From contig NZ_BAER01000133.1 in NCBI RefSeq assembly GCF_000315055.1, positions 24,223-88,222 on the forward strand: 64,000 nucleotides of DNA. The letters run 5' to 3'. Origin of the DNA: Paraglaciecola polaris LMG 21857 (GTDB lineage Bacteria; Pseudomonadota; Gammaproteobacteria; Enterobacterales; Alteromonadaceae). A program made the position numbers and the translations under genes. This document shows positions 9,978-20,470 of this stretch, one piece after another; position 1 is the stretch's first letter, and every line of letters starts with the position of its first letter. The notes beneath the pieces were generated by a model. The model had not been told where the DNA came from. It did not search any database and saw only the letters and a list, made by a program, of their open reading frames with translations.

Positions 9978-10921
9978 CACTGATTACAACTATTTTTAAG
10001 CTTTTTGTAGGTTTATTTTCCAATTGATTTTTATTCGTACAATCTGCCTGTGAAATTGGTCAAGAGTTGTACACTTTTAATAAAGCAATGATGGTTTCGC
10101 TCTTTTTCAATGGTTATAAAGGAGGGACTTAGCTAAATAGGTAGGCATATCAAAGGACAAGGATCATTGTGGTTTTAGGATGATCTGCACGTGCAGTTCC
10201 CATAGGGTTAAAAATGTTTTTATTGAGTTCCTATATAACTAATGGTTATTTAAATTACATTGATAGCTGTATGTATAATCAGTAGTTCATGAAAGTGTAA
10301 CCTAGCGTACCTATACAAGGGGTTAGTGATGACTTACCAAGTGATCGTGCAATTCTCACTCAAGTTCACGGATTTGTTGAGGCGGGGATAGTTATCCACT
10401 ATATCTGTGGATAAGTATGTGCATGAATTCACATTGCTTCTCGGGAGCCTACTAGATCCGTTGTCAATACGATTTCAAAAAAACTTCTGTTTTTTTGTTT
10501 TTTGTTATTAAAATCATGCTATTACGCTATTTATAAGACTTTTTTCAGTTAGCTTGGGTGATTTTCACCCAGCGCTTTTTAACTTGTGTGTTGTTTTCAA
10601 CAACAAATTTAATTTTATTAAAATAGTGCTTGAAATTAATAAAATTATACCTGCTGTTTTTGTCGGAAAAGTAACAGATAAATGATCAATTCGTCCCCAT
10701 ATTCCTGTTAACTGGGGTAATGAAGGGCGTCCCATGTTACTTTTAGCATACAGTCATTGAAGGTGCTTGTTCTGACAAGACTCAATAGCGATTTCAAATG
10801 AAAATATAAAATTTCTGTCAAAAATAGCCTGGTTAATGCACGTATTTTGAAACAGCTTTTCGTTAGTCTTATGTGGTTGGTTAGCTTACTATGGCCGGCT
10901 AGTTAATAAAGGAACCATAGA
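9978..10921. other. Gene-free kilobase between tRNA-Asn and the MATE gene
   Basis: No convincing coding frame is present; the best is a 20-codon frame starting near 10329. The stretch holds an inverted DnaA-box pair (10392-10414), an AT-rich run at about 10475-10545, a 6-bp hairpin GGGTGA/TCACCC with a short T run (10556-10580), the inverted repeat GTTGTT-3-AACAAC (10590-10604) and five GATC sites between 10162 and 10687. It must also contain the promoter for the MATE-uvrB unit. I could not place that promoter, and I saw no good LexA box. Confidence 0.5.
10392..10414. promoter_or_regulatory. Inverted pair of DnaA boxes
   Basis: A perfect DnaA box (TTATCCACA, minus strand, 10406-10414) faces an 8/9 match (TTATCCACT, plus strand, 10392-10400) with 5 bp between them. 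An AT-rich stretch with T and A runs begins about 60 bp to the right. The boxes are seen directly; binding and purpose are inference. Confidence 0.5.
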
Positions 10922-12283
10922 GTGAGTCAAAAATCTGAATCGTCAGGCCGCCGCGATCTGTTAAACAGCCCTATTGGTAACACACTGAAAAACATGACCC
11001 TGCCCATGCTCGTTGGTATGGTAATGATGATGTCATTTGGCTTAGTGGATACGTTTTTTATTGGTTTATTGGGCACCGAAGAATTAGCCGCTATTAGTTT
11101 TACCTTTCCTGTCACCTTCACTTTGATCAGTTTACATATTGGCTTGGGCATAGGCACATCGGCTGTTATCGCCCGCTTTCTAGGCAGTGACAACCATGAG
11201 CAGGCTAAGGAGTCTGGCACGGGCGCTTTGATGCTCGCTTTTGTCTTGGCGGTGATATTGGCGCTATTGGGCGTGCTATCCATTACGCCTATTTTCACCT
11301 TGCTTGGTGCGACAGATCTGCTTCTGACACATATTCGTCAGTACATGGTTGTGTGGTATGCCGCAGGGGTGTTTTTAGCTATGCCTATGGTGGGTAACAG
11401 TATCTTGCGGGCGTCAGGAGACACGAAAACACCCAGTTACGTTATGGCTGGTGGGGGATTGATTAATGTGATCCTCGATCCAATTCTTATTTTTGGTTGG
11501 GGACCGATCCCCGCCATGGGTATGCAAGGAGCTGCACTGGCTACACTTATTGCTTGGGCATTAGGGTTAATCTACATATTGTATTTACTGGCTTACAAGC
11601 GGCGTCTTATTTTGCCACGTTTACTAAATTTGACTGAGTTACAGCGCACCATAGGCGGGATCCTAAAGATAGGTTTACCTGCAGCTGGGGCAAATATGTT
11701 GACTCCCATTGCGGGTGGCATTTTAACGGCCGTGGTCGCTAGTTATGGACCTGGTGCTGTTGCAGCTTGGGGGGTGGGTGGTCGCCTAGAATCCATTGCC
11801 AGTATCGTCATTTTAGCCTTGTCTATGTCGCTGCCGCCTTTTATTAGTCAAAACTTTGGGGCGAACAAACTGTCTCGTGTGTCAAAAGCTTATCAACTTT
11901 GTGTACGCTTTGTTGTGGTCTGGCAATTGTTCGTGTTTGCCGGTTTCTATCTGTTATCTGGGGTGCTCGCAAGATTATTTTCCACAGAGCCAGAAGTGAT
12001 CAGCCTTATTCAAACCTATTTGATGATCGTTCCTTTAGGCTATGGCGTACAAGGGATTGTTATTTTAACTAACTCGTCCTTTAATGCGATGCACCTACCG
12101 ATGTCAGCACTTTTGATGAGTGTTTTGCGCTTGTTTGTATTTTTTGTGCCCATATCCTATTTAGGCAGTTATTTATTCGACCTCAAAGGTATGTTTTGGG
12201 CCGGTATCGTGGCAAATGTACTGACAGCGGCCGTGGCCTATATCTGGTTCAGCCGCTCAATTGCTAAGCGCATCGCTGGGTAA
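10922..12283 (+). CDS. MATE family efflux transporter
   Basis: A 453-residue inner-membrane protein with about 12 hydrophobic helices in two related halves. Landmarks are MTLPMLVGMVMMMSFGLVDTFFIGLLGT in helix 1 and the GNSILRASGDTKTPSYVMAGGGLINVILDPILIF stretch typical of NorM/DinF-type MATE proteins. It exports cationic drugs or metabolites in exchange for Na+ or H+; the substrate is unknown. The start is GTG with AAAGGA about 8 bp upstream. uvrB follows after 33 bp on the same strand, so the two are probably co-transcribed. Confidence 0.92.
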   Translation: MSQKSESSGRRDLLNSPIGNTLKNMTLPMLVGMVMMMSFGLVDTFFIGLLGTEELAAISFTFPVTFTLISLHIGLGIGTSAVIARFLGSDNHEQAKESGTGALMLAFVLAVILALLGVLSITPIFTLLGATDLLLTHIRQYMVVWYAAGVFLAMPMVGNSILRASGDTKTPSYVMAGGGLINVILDPILIFGWGPIPAMGMQGAALATLIAWALGLIYILYLLAYKRRLILPRLLNLTELQRTIGGILKIGLPAAGANMLTPIAGGILTAVVASYGPGAVAAWGVGGRLESIASIVILALSMSLPPFISQNFGANKLSRVSKAYQLCVRFVVVWQLFVFAGFYLLSGVLARLFSTEPEVISLIQTYLMIVPLGYGVQGIVILTNSSFNAMHLPMSALLMSVLRLFVFFVPISYLGSYLFDLKGMFWAGIVANVLTAAVAYIWFSRSIAKRIAG

Positions 12284-12316
12284 TTTTGTTTTCTCATTTT
12301 AAAAAAAGGATCATCA

Positions 12317-14326
12317 ATGGCTCGTCCATTTCAACTTACGTCTAATTATTCACCGGCAGGGGATCAACCTAAAGCCATTAAGGCGTTAGTGGAGGGGTTA
12401 GAGAGTGGCCTTGCCGCCCAGACGTTACTCGGGGTAACCGGTTCAGGTAAAACCTTTACCATGGCAAATATTATCAATGAGGTACAAAGACCCACATTAA
12501 TATTGGCACATAATAAAACGCTCGCCGCGCAATTATACGGTGAGATGAAGGAGTTTTTTCCAAACAATGCGGTTGAGTACTTCGTATCCTATTACGATTA
12601 TTATCAACCTGAGGCCTATGTACCTTCCAGCGATACCTTTATAGAGAAAGATGCCTCAATCAACGCGCACATCGAGCAAATGCGTTTGTCTGCAACTAAG
12701 TCGCTAATGGAACGTCGAGATGTGGTGATTGTTTCCAGCGTGTCGGCAATCTATGGTTTAGGCGACCCTGATTCTTATATGAAAATGCTGGTGCATTTTC
12801 GTCAAGGCGATATCATGAATCAGCGAGATATCCTGCGTCGTTTAGCTGAAATTCAGTATAGCCGTAACGATATTGCTTTTGAACGGGGCACGTTTCGGGT
12901 ACGCGGTGATGTCATTGATATCTTTCCTGCAGACTCCGAACGAGAGGCCGTGCGTGTTGAATTATTCGACGAAGAAGTCGAGCGGATCAGTATATTTGAT
13001 CCGTTAACCGGGGCGGTGGAAAAAACCGTAGCCAGAGCGACTATCTTCCCAAAAACGCACTACGTGACCCCTCGGGAAAAAATTGTCGATGCAATTGAGC
13101 ATATAAAAGTAGAACTTAAAGAGCGTAAGGCGCAGTTGTTGTCGGTCAATAAGTTGGTTGAAGAGCAGCGCATTAGTCAGCGCTGTCAGTTTGATATGGA
13201 AATGATGCAAGAACTCGGCTATTGCTCGGGTATTGAAAATTATTCGCGCTATTTATCAGGCCGTACACCGGGCGATCCTCCGCCCACGTTGATCGATTAT
13301 TTTCCCGCAGATGGCTTGATGTTTATTGATGAGTCCCATGTGACGGTTTCACAAATTGGCGCCATGTACAAAGGTGACCGTTCACGTAAAGAAACGTTAG
13401 TGGAGTATGGTTTTAGGTTACCTTCGGCATTGGATAACCGCCCATTGAAGTTCGAAGAGTTTGAGCAAATTGCCCCCCAGACTATATATGTGTCAGCTAC
13501 GCCGGGTAAATACGAGTTAGCCAAAACGCCTGACGATATTGTTGAGCAGGTTGTTCGCCCCACAGGCTTGATTGATCCTGAAATAGAAATTCGCCCAGTT
13601 GGGACACAAGTTGATGATTTACTGTCAGAAATTGAGAAGTGTGTTGCACTTAACGAGCGGGTGTTGGTCACCACGCTAACCAAGCGGATGTCAGAAGATT
13701 TGAGCGAGTACCTTGATGAACACAATGTCAAAGCGCGGTACCTGCATTCAGATATTGACACGGTAGAACGAATTGAAATTATTCGTGATCTGCGCCTCGG
13801 TAAATTTGACGTATTAGTAGGGATCAACTTGTTACGAGAAGGACTCGATATGCCTGAGGTATCCTTAGTGGCTATTCTTGATGCAGATAAAGAAGGTTTC
13901 TTGCGCTCTGACCGCTCCTTGATTCAAACCATGGGGCGTGCTGCAAGACATATTAATGGCCGAGCGATTTTATACGCTGACCGTATTACCGGCTCTATGC
14001 AGCGAGCCATAGATGAAACCGACAGGCGGCGGGAAAAACAGCGAGCGCATAATAAAAAGCATAACATAGTGCCTACACAATTGAGTAAACCGATTACCGA
14101 TATCATGGATGTAGGTGAAGGGGGAGGACAGGGCAAGGTGTTGTTGCGCAAAGTGGCTGAATCAGGCAAGAAATATAATGGTTTAAGCGCCCCTGAGCTG
14201 ATGAAAAATATCGCTGAATTGGAAAAGCAAATGTTCCAGTTGGCGAAGGATCTAGAATTTGAGCAAGCGGCGTCGCTGCGGGATGAAGTGGAATTATTGC
14301 GTCAGAAGTTGGTAGATATCTCCTGA
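12317..14326 (+). CDS. uvrB: UvrABC excinuclease subunit B
   Basis: The damage-verification helicase of nucleotide excision repair, 669 residues. Walker A GVTGSGKT is at 39-46, the beta-hairpin region [25 protein letters not shown] near 92-116, a DESH Walker B motif near residue 338, helicase motif [31 protein letters not shown], and the C-terminal UVR (UvrC-binding) domain [24 protein letters not shown]. Full length. An AAAAAAGGA ribosome site precedes the ATG. No SOS (LexA) box was recognised immediately upstream or in front of the MATE gene. Confidence 0.98.
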   Translation: MARPFQLTSNYSPAGDQPKAIKALVEGLESGLAAQTLLGVTGSGKTFTMANIINEVQRPTLILAHNKTLAAQLYGEMKEFFPNNAVEYFVSYYDYYQPEAYVPSSDTFIEKDASINAHIEQMRLSATKSLMERRDVVIVSSVSAIYGLGDPDSYMKMLVHFRQGDIMNQRDILRRLAEIQYSRNDIAFERGTFRVRGDVIDIFPADSEREAVRVELFDEEVERISIFDPLTGAVEKTVARATIFPKTHYVTPREKIVDAIEHIKVELKERKAQLLSVNKLVEEQRISQRCQFDMEMMQELGYCSGIENYSRYLSGRTPGDPPPTLIDYFPADGLMFIDESHVTVSQIGAMYKGDRSRKETLVEYGFRLPSALDNRPLKFEEFEQIAPQTIYVSATPGKYELAKTPDDIVEQVVRPTGLIDPEIEIRPVGTQVDDLLSEIEKCVALNERVLVTTLTKRMSEDLSEYLDEHNVKARYLHSDIDTVERIEIIRDLRLGKFDVLVGINLLREGLDMPEVSLVAILDADKEGFLRSDRSLIQTMGRAARHINGRAILYADRITGSMQRAIDETDRRREKQRAHNKKHNIVPTQLSKPITDIMDVGEGGGQGKVLLRKVAESGKKYNGLSAPELMKNIAELEKQMFQLAKDLEFEQAASLRDEVELLRQKLVDIS

Positions 14327-14536
14327 GTATGACTTATTGTCCCTAATAGGGAAGATATATAGCTTTGACCTGAATATCTTGGGTAAATTAAATGGGCGTT
14401 TCACGACGTTTACTTCACTTTGGGTATTTTTAGTGACGGTTAACGTCTCTTTGAGGATATTTACATTGTAATCACATTTCGCCTTGCCTATTATATGTAT
14501 TAGTATCAATAACTATACCTATAAGCGGTGCTAACT

Positions 14537-15457
14537 ATGATTAACCGTCTGCAAGAGTCAGATATAAAGCTATTGCGCGTGTTTTATGCCGTTGCGTCAT
14601 GTAACGGTTTTACTGCTGCTGAATCCGTGTTGCGGATGCAACGTCCTAATATCAGTGCTGCCATTAAAAAGTTAGAAGACCGCCTAGATCTGGTGTTATG
14701 CCATCGTGGACGAGGTGGCTTTCAGATGAGTAAAGAAGGTGAGGTGGTATTTCAAGAAACCAAACGTATCTTTAACTCGTTCGATAACTTCGTGTTTAAC
14801 CTTAAAAGCTTACATGATGATTACTCAGGACATATTACCCTCGTCATGATGGCTGGTTTACCGCTTAATTATCACCTTGCGGTGAGTCAAGCGGTGAAAA
14901 GTACCATGAAAAAATTCAACGACATTCATGTGAACATTCAAACCCGTTTATACAACGAAGTTGAACATGTTGCCTTGTCCGGTGAATGTCATTTAGTACT
15001 CTCCACTTATGATATGGTGAAACCAGAGTCAGTCACTTTTCACCCTATCGATGTTAAGTGTCGCGGCCGCTTATACTGTGCTCCCACGCACCCGTTGGCT
15101 AAATACGCTGACGGTATCCCTGACACCGTTAAAATTGATGATTACCCTGCTATTGGCATTTCGGGTCTGTCATCGGGGAATTACATCGACGGAGAACGGA
15201 GACTCTCCATTCAAACATTTTCAGATTCGTATGATGCCTGTTTATCTGCGATCATGACTGGGGAGTATATGGGGCTGCTGCCTGATTATATGCTTGAGCA
15301 CCAAGGAAAAGGATTAGGCTTGGTGAGTATTAAGAATCGCCAGTTTGAATTTAACCACGAGCTCTTTGTCATGAATGGTAAAAACACCCGCTTAAATCCT
15401 GTGTTACGCCATTTAATAAAAGAAGTCGCTTACTTCATTCAACAGACGGAAAAGTAA
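14537..15457 (+). CDS. LysR-family transcriptional regulator
   Basis: A 306-residue regulator with an N-terminal winged helix-turn-helix (DIKLLRVFYAVASCNGFTAAESVLRMQRPNISAAIKKLEDRL) and a type-2 periplasmic-binding-fold effector domain from about residue 90. The target and ligand are unknown: no divergent gene lies next to it, because uvrB upstream runs in the same direction. An in-frame GTG three codons earlier is an alternative start; neither has a strong ribosome site. Confidence 0.88.
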   Translation: MINRLQESDIKLLRVFYAVASCNGFTAAESVLRMQRPNISAAIKKLEDRLDLVLCHRGRGGFQMSKEGEVVFQETKRIFNSFDNFVFNLKSLHDDYSGHITLVMMAGLPLNYHLAVSQAVKSTMKKFNDIHVNIQTRLYNEVEHVALSGECHLVLSTYDMVKPESVTFHPIDVKCRGRLYCAPTHPLAKYADGIPDTVKIDDYPAIGISGLSSGNYIDGERRLSIQTFSDSYDACLSAIMTGEYMGLLPDYMLEHQGKGLGLVSIKNRQFEFNHELFVMNGKNTRLNPVLRHLIKEVAYFIQQTEK

Positions 15458-15610
15458 ACACAAGCCGACGTTAACTGATGATATGTTCAAGCTACTGGAT
15501 AAATGTGGTTGGCTATTTTTAGGTGTTATTCTTCGGCTTTTCCATTAAATTTTGACCCATAGACATTTTCACTCGGTTCACTGACCGGGTGAGTCTGAAT
15601 AGGTTGTGCA

Positions 15611-18340
15611 TCAGGCCAAATAACTAAGCAGGGTCGCGGTGAGCTTTTCGATGTTCACCGGTTTACTCACATGTTCATTAAAGCCCGCTTCTTCAGCTTG
15701 TTGCTTACTTTCTTGCATCACATCTGCTGTCAAAGCAATGATAGGCAATGCCGTTTTATCAAAGCTTTCTCTAATTTTGCGTGTGGCAGCGTAGCCATCT
15801 AACACGGGCATTTGGCAATCCATCAAGACCAGATCAAATTTATGATGGGTTGCTGCTTCAACCGCTAATGCACCGTTGCTAACAACCAGTGTTTTAAGAC
15901 CCAGACTGTTCAGGATTTCAGTAATGACGACTTGGTTAATATCATTGTCTTCCGCCACTAATATGCGTTTTCCGAACAGTGCACTGGCATCTTTTAACGT
16001 CTCTTTTTCTGGGGGCTTCGGCATATGTTGCACAGTCGGCAAGGTTAAGGTTAGCGTGAATTCGCTGCCCTTATCAGTTTCACTTTCTATCGTTAAGTTA
16101 CCTTGCATAAGGTGGGTTAGTTCGTTGGATATCGCTAAGCCCAAACCTGTTCCGCCAAACCGTCTGGTAGTGGATGTGTCAGCTTGTGAGAAGGCGCGGA
16201 ATAAGTTCCCTTGCTGAGCTTGGTTGATGCCAATGCCGGTGTCTTTCACCCTTATTTGGATACGAGCGGTGGATGATGGTGTATCACACTCGAGTAAAGT
16301 TGCACTCAGAGTGATGCTTCCTTGTTGAGTGAATTTAATCGCGTTGCTGCAAAGGTTAATAATAATTTGCTCTATGCGCAGAGGATCACCTTGGTAGAAC
16401 AGAGCAGCTGGTAGCTCATCTTCGAATTTCCAGCTGAGGTTCTTTATGCGAGCACTGGGTTCAAACATAGTCGAGGCTCGATCGAGAATTTCGTGCAGAT
16501 CAAATTCTACCTGTTCGAGTACCAGCTTCTCCGATTCTATTTTCGAGATGTCTAAAATATCGTTGATAATGGCCAACAGAGTATTGGATGAGCTGGCTAT
16601 TTTATTGATATAAGATTGGTGTTCACGAAGATCATCAGAGCGCTTTGCCAATTGTGAAAAGCCAATAATCGCATTGAGTGGCGTACGGATCTCATGGCTC
16701 ATATTCGCTAAAAATTGGCTCTTTGCCTGATTCGCTTTGTCTGCTTCATATTTCGCTAATGCAAGGGCCTGGGTGCGAATTTCAACTTTACGTCTCAAGA
16801 CGGCCTGACGATTATTCATCAGTAGAATCAAGGTCATGGAAAACGCGACTATCACAACTTGGAAAATTGAAAAAAACATCGAAAAACTGTATTGATGATG
16901 GATCAAGTACTGTGTTTTGGGTGCTAAATCCAGTCGCCACTTTTGTCCTGGCAGTGAAATGGGCAGTGAGATGAAATGAGCACGATTATGTAAACTAGGG
17001 TGTTGGGCATGGGTACTACTAGCGAAAATCTCATGCCCGCCGTTTTCTGACACTTCAAAATCGAATATGTTAAGAGCACTCTGGGGTAAACCAGCATTGA
17101 GGGTTTGGGACACCAAAAATACACCTGTTGCATAACCACGAATATGTAAACCTAGTGAGTCGTCATACACAGGGGCGAATAGTAAATAAGCAGGTTGGGA
17201 AATATTCGACTGTACCAACTGGATAATCGGTGTGGCTGACAGTTGATAGGGGGTTGCCGATTGTGTCAGGGCTGATTTACGTATGGGATTTGAGTACACG
17301 TTGAAACCGATGGCAGCTTCATTGCTTTGTTCGGGGTTAATAAATTTTACAAATACTATGGGATCGTCTTTGTCGAGCGGTTGGCCTGATATCGTTACTG
17401 GACGTTGGTAAATATCGCTCATTTCAGCTTGATTCGCATCCCGCTCGTCAACTGCAATACGTGGATTCCACGATAGTGCCTTAAGCATAGGTTGTTGTTG
17501 CATGAGGTGTTTTGAAAACTTGACGAAATCCTCTCGGGTTAACGTTGGGGTCGATTGAACATGATTAGCCAACGTTTGAAGCTGATGATTACTTTCACTT
17601 ATGGCTCTGTGTATGCGTGTTTCAATAAGCTGACGTTCACGCTTAGCAAGTGCTAGGGCGTTTTCGTAATTGTAGTTAGAAAACAAAATAGAGCTTAATG
17701 ATAAGGCAAGAAATAACAGGCTGCTTATGATCAAGACTAAGAATCTGCTTTTGCGGTTGCCTAAACGGAAAACCAGCATATCGAGCAAACTCAAGATAAA
17801 TGGTGCAGCCAGTAATACCCCTAACGTATCGCCCATCCACCACATGAGTACGTTATTCCAATAATGGGTGTCAGTAAAAGCGGGATTAAAATAACTCAGG
17901 GCGAATATGCCCACATTGGCAGAAATAAGATTGGATGCGAGCCCAACCAATAGCACAAATAAAATGGCCGGTTTGTCCGATTTAAGATTTAACGGATTAC
18001 CTAACCAAAATCTTAATATGCCGCCACCCGCCATGCCTTGAAGTGCGGCCCCTGTGCCGATGGCGAGGTTTTCAAATATTGGCGCCAAATTATCAGCACC
18101 GATAGCCGGACCTTGGTAGATAACGAAGTTGTAGGCCATTGAGGCCACCAGAACTGCGGGGAAAAAACGCCACCACCACAGGTAACAGCCGACCAATGCT
18201 ACCCCAGCAGGCAACCATATGGACACAACTTCGGATTGTTTCAACACAGTGGTTAAACTATAAGCCACAATAAAGTAGGCGAGCGCCACAATTACGTACA
18301 AGCGCTTGGAAAGCAAATGGGAGGGGATTTGACGTTTCAT
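15611..18340 (-). CDS. Hybrid sensor histidine kinase (MASE1-CHASE-HisKA-HATPase-REC)
   Basis: A 909-residue membrane kinase. Residues up to about 215 form a MASE1-like bundle of eight helices. A CHASE-type extracytoplasmic sensor follows (about 230-490), then another helix. The kinase core has the H box [18 protein letters not shown] box [14 protein letters not shown]1 DTGIGI and G2 GGTGLGLAI. The C-terminal receiver domain has AEDND, the phospho-acceptor in [13 protein letters not shown], and KPVN. There is no Hpt domain or separate response regulator nearby. The first in-frame start is a TTG nine codons upstream; the ATG used here ([10 protein letters not shown]) looks better. Ligand unknown. 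Confidence 0.92.
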   Translation of the reverse strand: MKRQIPSHLLSKRLYVIVALAYFIVAYSLTTVLKQSEVVSIWLPAGVALVGCYLWWWRFFPAVLVASMAYNFVIYQGPAIGADNLAPIFENLAIGTGAALQGMAGGGILRFWLGNPLNLKSDKPAILFVLLVGLASNLISANVGIFALSYFNPAFTDTHYWNNVLMWWMGDTLGVLLAAPFILSLLDMLVFRLGNRKSRFLVLIISSLLFLALSLSSILFSNYNYENALALAKRERQLIETRIHRAISESNHQLQTLANHVQSTPTLTREDFVKFSKHLMQQQPMLKALSWNPRIAVDERDANQAEMSDIYQRPVTISGQPLDKDDPIVFVKFINPEQSNEAAIGFNVYSNPIRKSALTQSATPYQLSATPIIQLVQSNISQPAYLLFAPVYDDSLGLHIRGYATGVFLVSQTLNAGLPQSALNIFDFEVSENGGHEIFASSTHAQHPSLHNRAHFISLPISLPGQKWRLDLAPKTQYLIHHQYSFSMFFSIFQVVIVAFSMTLILLMNNRQAVLRRKVEIRTQALALAKYEADKANQAKSQFLANMSHEIRTPLNAIIGFSQLAKRSDDLREHQSYINKIASSSNTLLAIINDILDISKIESEKLVLEQVEFDLHEILDRASTMFEPSARIKNLSWKFEDELPAALFYQGDPLRIEQIIINLCSNAIKFTQQGSITLSATLLECDTPSSTARIQIRVKDTGIGINQAQQGNLFRAFSQADTSTTRRFGGTGLGLAISNELTHLMQGNLTIESETDKGSEFTLTLTLPTVQHMPKPPEKETLKDASALFGKRILVAEDNDINQVVITEILNSLGLKTLVVSNGALAVEAATHHKFDLVLMDCQMPVLDGYAATRKIRESFDKTALPIIALTADVMQESKQQAEEAGFNEHVSKPVNIEKLTATLLSYLA

Positions 18341-18586
18341 GTAAATTGACACCACATTAGCTGCCAATTACTAACAACGCGAAAACAATCATTCTTTTTG
18401 CAACAACGATAGCTTATCAACAAATGTATCCTGCAATAATCGTAATGAATTATTTAAAGCTTGATAGTGATTGTAAATCCCCAATAAATCAAATTCATCG
18501 GGGATAAATCATTTGTACTAACCATGTTCATAATGTGAATAACACTATAAATTTTAAAGGCTTACTACCATATTTCGGAAGAGTTC
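18341..18586 (-). other. Intergenic region between queC and the hybrid kinase
   Basis: About 245 AT-rich bases separating two minus-strand genes. They should hold the kinase promoter. No terminator with a clear T run and no reading frame were seen. Confidence 0.35.
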
Positions 18587-19243
18587 TTACTCGTAGGTTA
18601 ACGGATCCTGGGTGTTATTTTTCTCGAACGCCTCTAAACGTTCTTGGCAAGCACCGCATTTTCCGCAGGCTTTTTCACGGCCGTTGTAACAGGTCCATGT
18701 AAGGTTGTAATCAAGTCCCATCTTGAGTCCAGCCGTTAATATGTCAATTTTACTTTGGTATAAAAACGGTGAGACAATTTCAACTTTCTCATAATTGGCG
18801 ATAGCACACACATCGTTCATTCGTTCCACAAATTCTGGGCGACAATCAGGGTAGATGGCATGATCGCCTGAATGAGCACCGTAATACACTTTAGAGGCAT
18901 CTAATGACACGGCATAACCCACCGCCATGGACAATAAAATCATATTGCGATTAGGTACGACTGTTTGCTTCATGCTTTCTTCTGCATAATGTCCTTCTGG
19001 GATATCGATGTCAGAGGTGAGAGATGAACCGCCGATCAGTTCATTAATTGCCGAGATATCGATAATTTTATGAGATACCCCCAAGTTCTGACAGGCGCGA
19101 CTTGCGTAATCCAACTCTTTACTGTGGCGTTGACCGTAATTAAAGGACAAGGCATAGACTTCGTATCCATCATTAGCCGCCATGTTCAGAACGGTAAAGG
19201 AATCCATACCACCAGAAAAAATTACTACCACCTTTTGTACCAT
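18587..19243 (-). CDS. queC: 7-cyano-7-deazaguanine synthase
   Basis: Converts 7-carboxy-7-deazaguanine to preQ0 with ATP and ammonia in queuosine synthesis. The 218-residue protein has the PP-loop SGGMDS near residue 10, [39 protein letters not shown] and the zinc-binding C-terminal cysteines in [24 protein letters not shown]. It is transcribed away from queE, with 96 bp between the start codons. Confidence 0.97.
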   Translation of the reverse strand: MVQKVVVIFSGGMDSFTVLNMAANDGYEVYALSFNYGQRHSKELDYASRACQNLGVSHKIIDISAINELIGGSSLTSDIDIPEGHYAEESMKQTVVPNRNMILLSMAVGYAVSLDASKVYYGAHSGDHAIYPDCRPEFVERMNDVCAIANYEKVEIVSPFLYQSKIDILTAGLKMGLDYNLTWTCYNGREKACGKCGACQERLEAFEKNNTQDPLTYE

Positions 19244-19263
19244 TTGCTCAGCTTCTCTATAAT
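19235..19263 (+). promoter_or_regulatory. Promoter for queE
   Basis: TTGTAC (19235-19240) and a perfect TATAAT (19258-19263) are separated by 17 bp. The -35 box lies within the first codons of the divergent queC, so the two transcripts share this region. The predicted leader to queE is about 70 nt and can form a GACCG/CGGTC stem. Confidence 0.6.
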
Positions 19264-19339
19264 CGACCGTTTCTAGATGCTAATGTTAAGTCATTCGGTC
19301 TGAAAATCCCAGATAACCCTAGGTAAAACCACAGGAAAG

Positions 19340-20023
19340 ATGTTGAATACATACAAGATAAACGAGGTTTTTGAATCTCTTCAGGGCGAAGGCGCACATA
19401 CGGGGGTGCCTTCTATTTTTATTCGCCTACAAGGATGCCCTGTTGGCTGCCCTTGGTGTGACACCAAACACACCTGGACAGTGGATGAAAATCTACAGGT
19501 CGAGGCTGCACAAGTCATGGCGCAAAATGAGGACACTGAGCAGTGGTTTTCCCATACACCGCAGCAATTATTAAGCTTATTCAAAGCACAGGGGTATACG
19601 GCAAATAATATTATTTTGACCGGTGGCGAGCCGTGTATGTATGACTTGACTGAGCTTTCCACCGTATTGCTTGATAATGGCTACAGCGTACAAATTGAAA
19701 CCAGTGGCACCTATGAAATTTTGACTCATGGGGACACCTGGGTCACGGTATCACCGAAAGTGAATATGCCGGGCAAACGTAATGTGTTAAAAAGCGCTAT
19801 GTTAAGAGCCAACGAAATCAAGCATCCGGTGGCTATGCAAAAACACATTGATGAATTAGAAGATGTATTGCTGTTGTTAGAGGGGGAGGGAGCGCCTAAA
19901 CCATTGATCTACCTTCAACCTATCAGTCAGCAAAAACGAGCAACTGAATTGTGCATTAAAACCTGTATCGCGCGGAATTGGCGATTATCGTTACAAACCC
20001 ACAAATTTATTGGAATTGAATAA
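19340..20023 (+). CDS. queE: 7-carboxy-7-deazaguanine synthase (radical SAM)
   Basis: Radical SAM enzyme that turns 6-carboxytetrahydropterin into 7-carboxy-7-deazaguanine, the step before QueC. The 227-residue protein carries the cluster motif C-X3-C-X2-C (CPVGCPWCDTKHTW), the substrate-binding start INEVFESLQGEG.HTGVPSIFIRLQGC and the SAM motif LTGGEPCMYDL. The C-terminal SLQTHKFIGIE agrees with the gammaproteobacterial long form. TTG at 19343 is an alternative start, better spaced from AGGAAAG. Confidence 0.96.
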   Translation: MLNTYKINEVFESLQGEGAHTGVPSIFIRLQGCPVGCPWCDTKHTWTVDENLQVEAAQVMAQNEDTEQWFSHTPQQLLSLFKAQGYTANNIILTGGEPCMYDLTELSTVLLDNGYSVQIETSGTYEILTHGDTWVTVSPKVNMPGKRNVLKSAMLRANEIKHPVAMQKHIDELEDVLLLLEGEGAPKPLIYLQPISQQKRATELCIKTCIARNWRLSLQTHKFIGIE

Positions 20024-20035
20024 CCAAGGTTTTTT

Positions 20036-20470
20036 ATGCAACGTGAAGCACTGAAATTTTTAACAGATTATGCCCATGCACTCGACCGACATGACGTTGA
20101 GCGATTAATTGATTTTTGTTTGTTACCCACTGTGGTGATGAATGATCATGATAAACTTGTCTTCATGCAAGGAGAAGACTTGGCAAAAGCCTGTCGTGTG
20201 TTAGTGACGCGTTTAGGCGAAGCAAATATTGTTAAACATTTGCCACACTTAATTCAAGCAATTCCCTTGTCTGACACACTACATTTTCTTAAAATGCGTT
20301 GGCAATTATTGGACGCCAATGAGCAAGTGGTGTCTACCTGCGCCACGTCTTATACACTGCAGCAAGTGGCTGATGGCAGTTTAAAGATTATTGTAGCCGT
20401 GGTGAATGATGACCAAAAATCGTTGTTTCACTTTTTTTCGAAAAAGAGTGAGGAAGAAAGTATTGATTAA
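20036..20470 (+). CDS. Hypothetical NTF2-like protein
   Basis: A 144-residue cytosolic protein without signal peptide. The N-terminal ALKFLTDYAHALDRHDVERLIDFCLLPTVVM pattern and the later beta-rich half look like the NTF2/SnoaL cone fold, in which small proteins bind or isomerise hydrophobic ligands; no catalytic pair can be assigned. It starts 12 bp after queE and overlaps the next gene, so it sits in an apparent three-gene unit. A role in queuosine synthesis is not implied by the sequence. Confidence 0.7.
   Translation: MQREALKFLTDYAHALDRHDVERLIDFCLLPTVVMNDHDKLVFMQGEDLAKACRVLVTRLGEANIVKHLPHLIQAIPLSDTLHFLKMRWQLLDANEQVVSTCATSYTLQQVADGSLKIIVAVVNDDQKSLFHFFSKKSEEESID

Noticed and set aside
10329..10391. 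A 20-codon frame (MTYQVIVQ...) in the gene-free kilobase
   Set aside because: Too short and without a good ribosome site to be called a gene; it ends next to the DnaA-box pair.
9978..10921. Chromosomal replication origin
   Set aside because: Only two DnaA boxes, no AT-rich GATC-type 13-mers and no dnaA, mnmG or mioC nearby.
13297..13827. A 176-codon frame on the minus strand inside uvrB
   Set aside because: UvrB is unambiguous over the same bases, and the opposite-strand product is Ser/Thr/Arg-rich without recognisable motifs.
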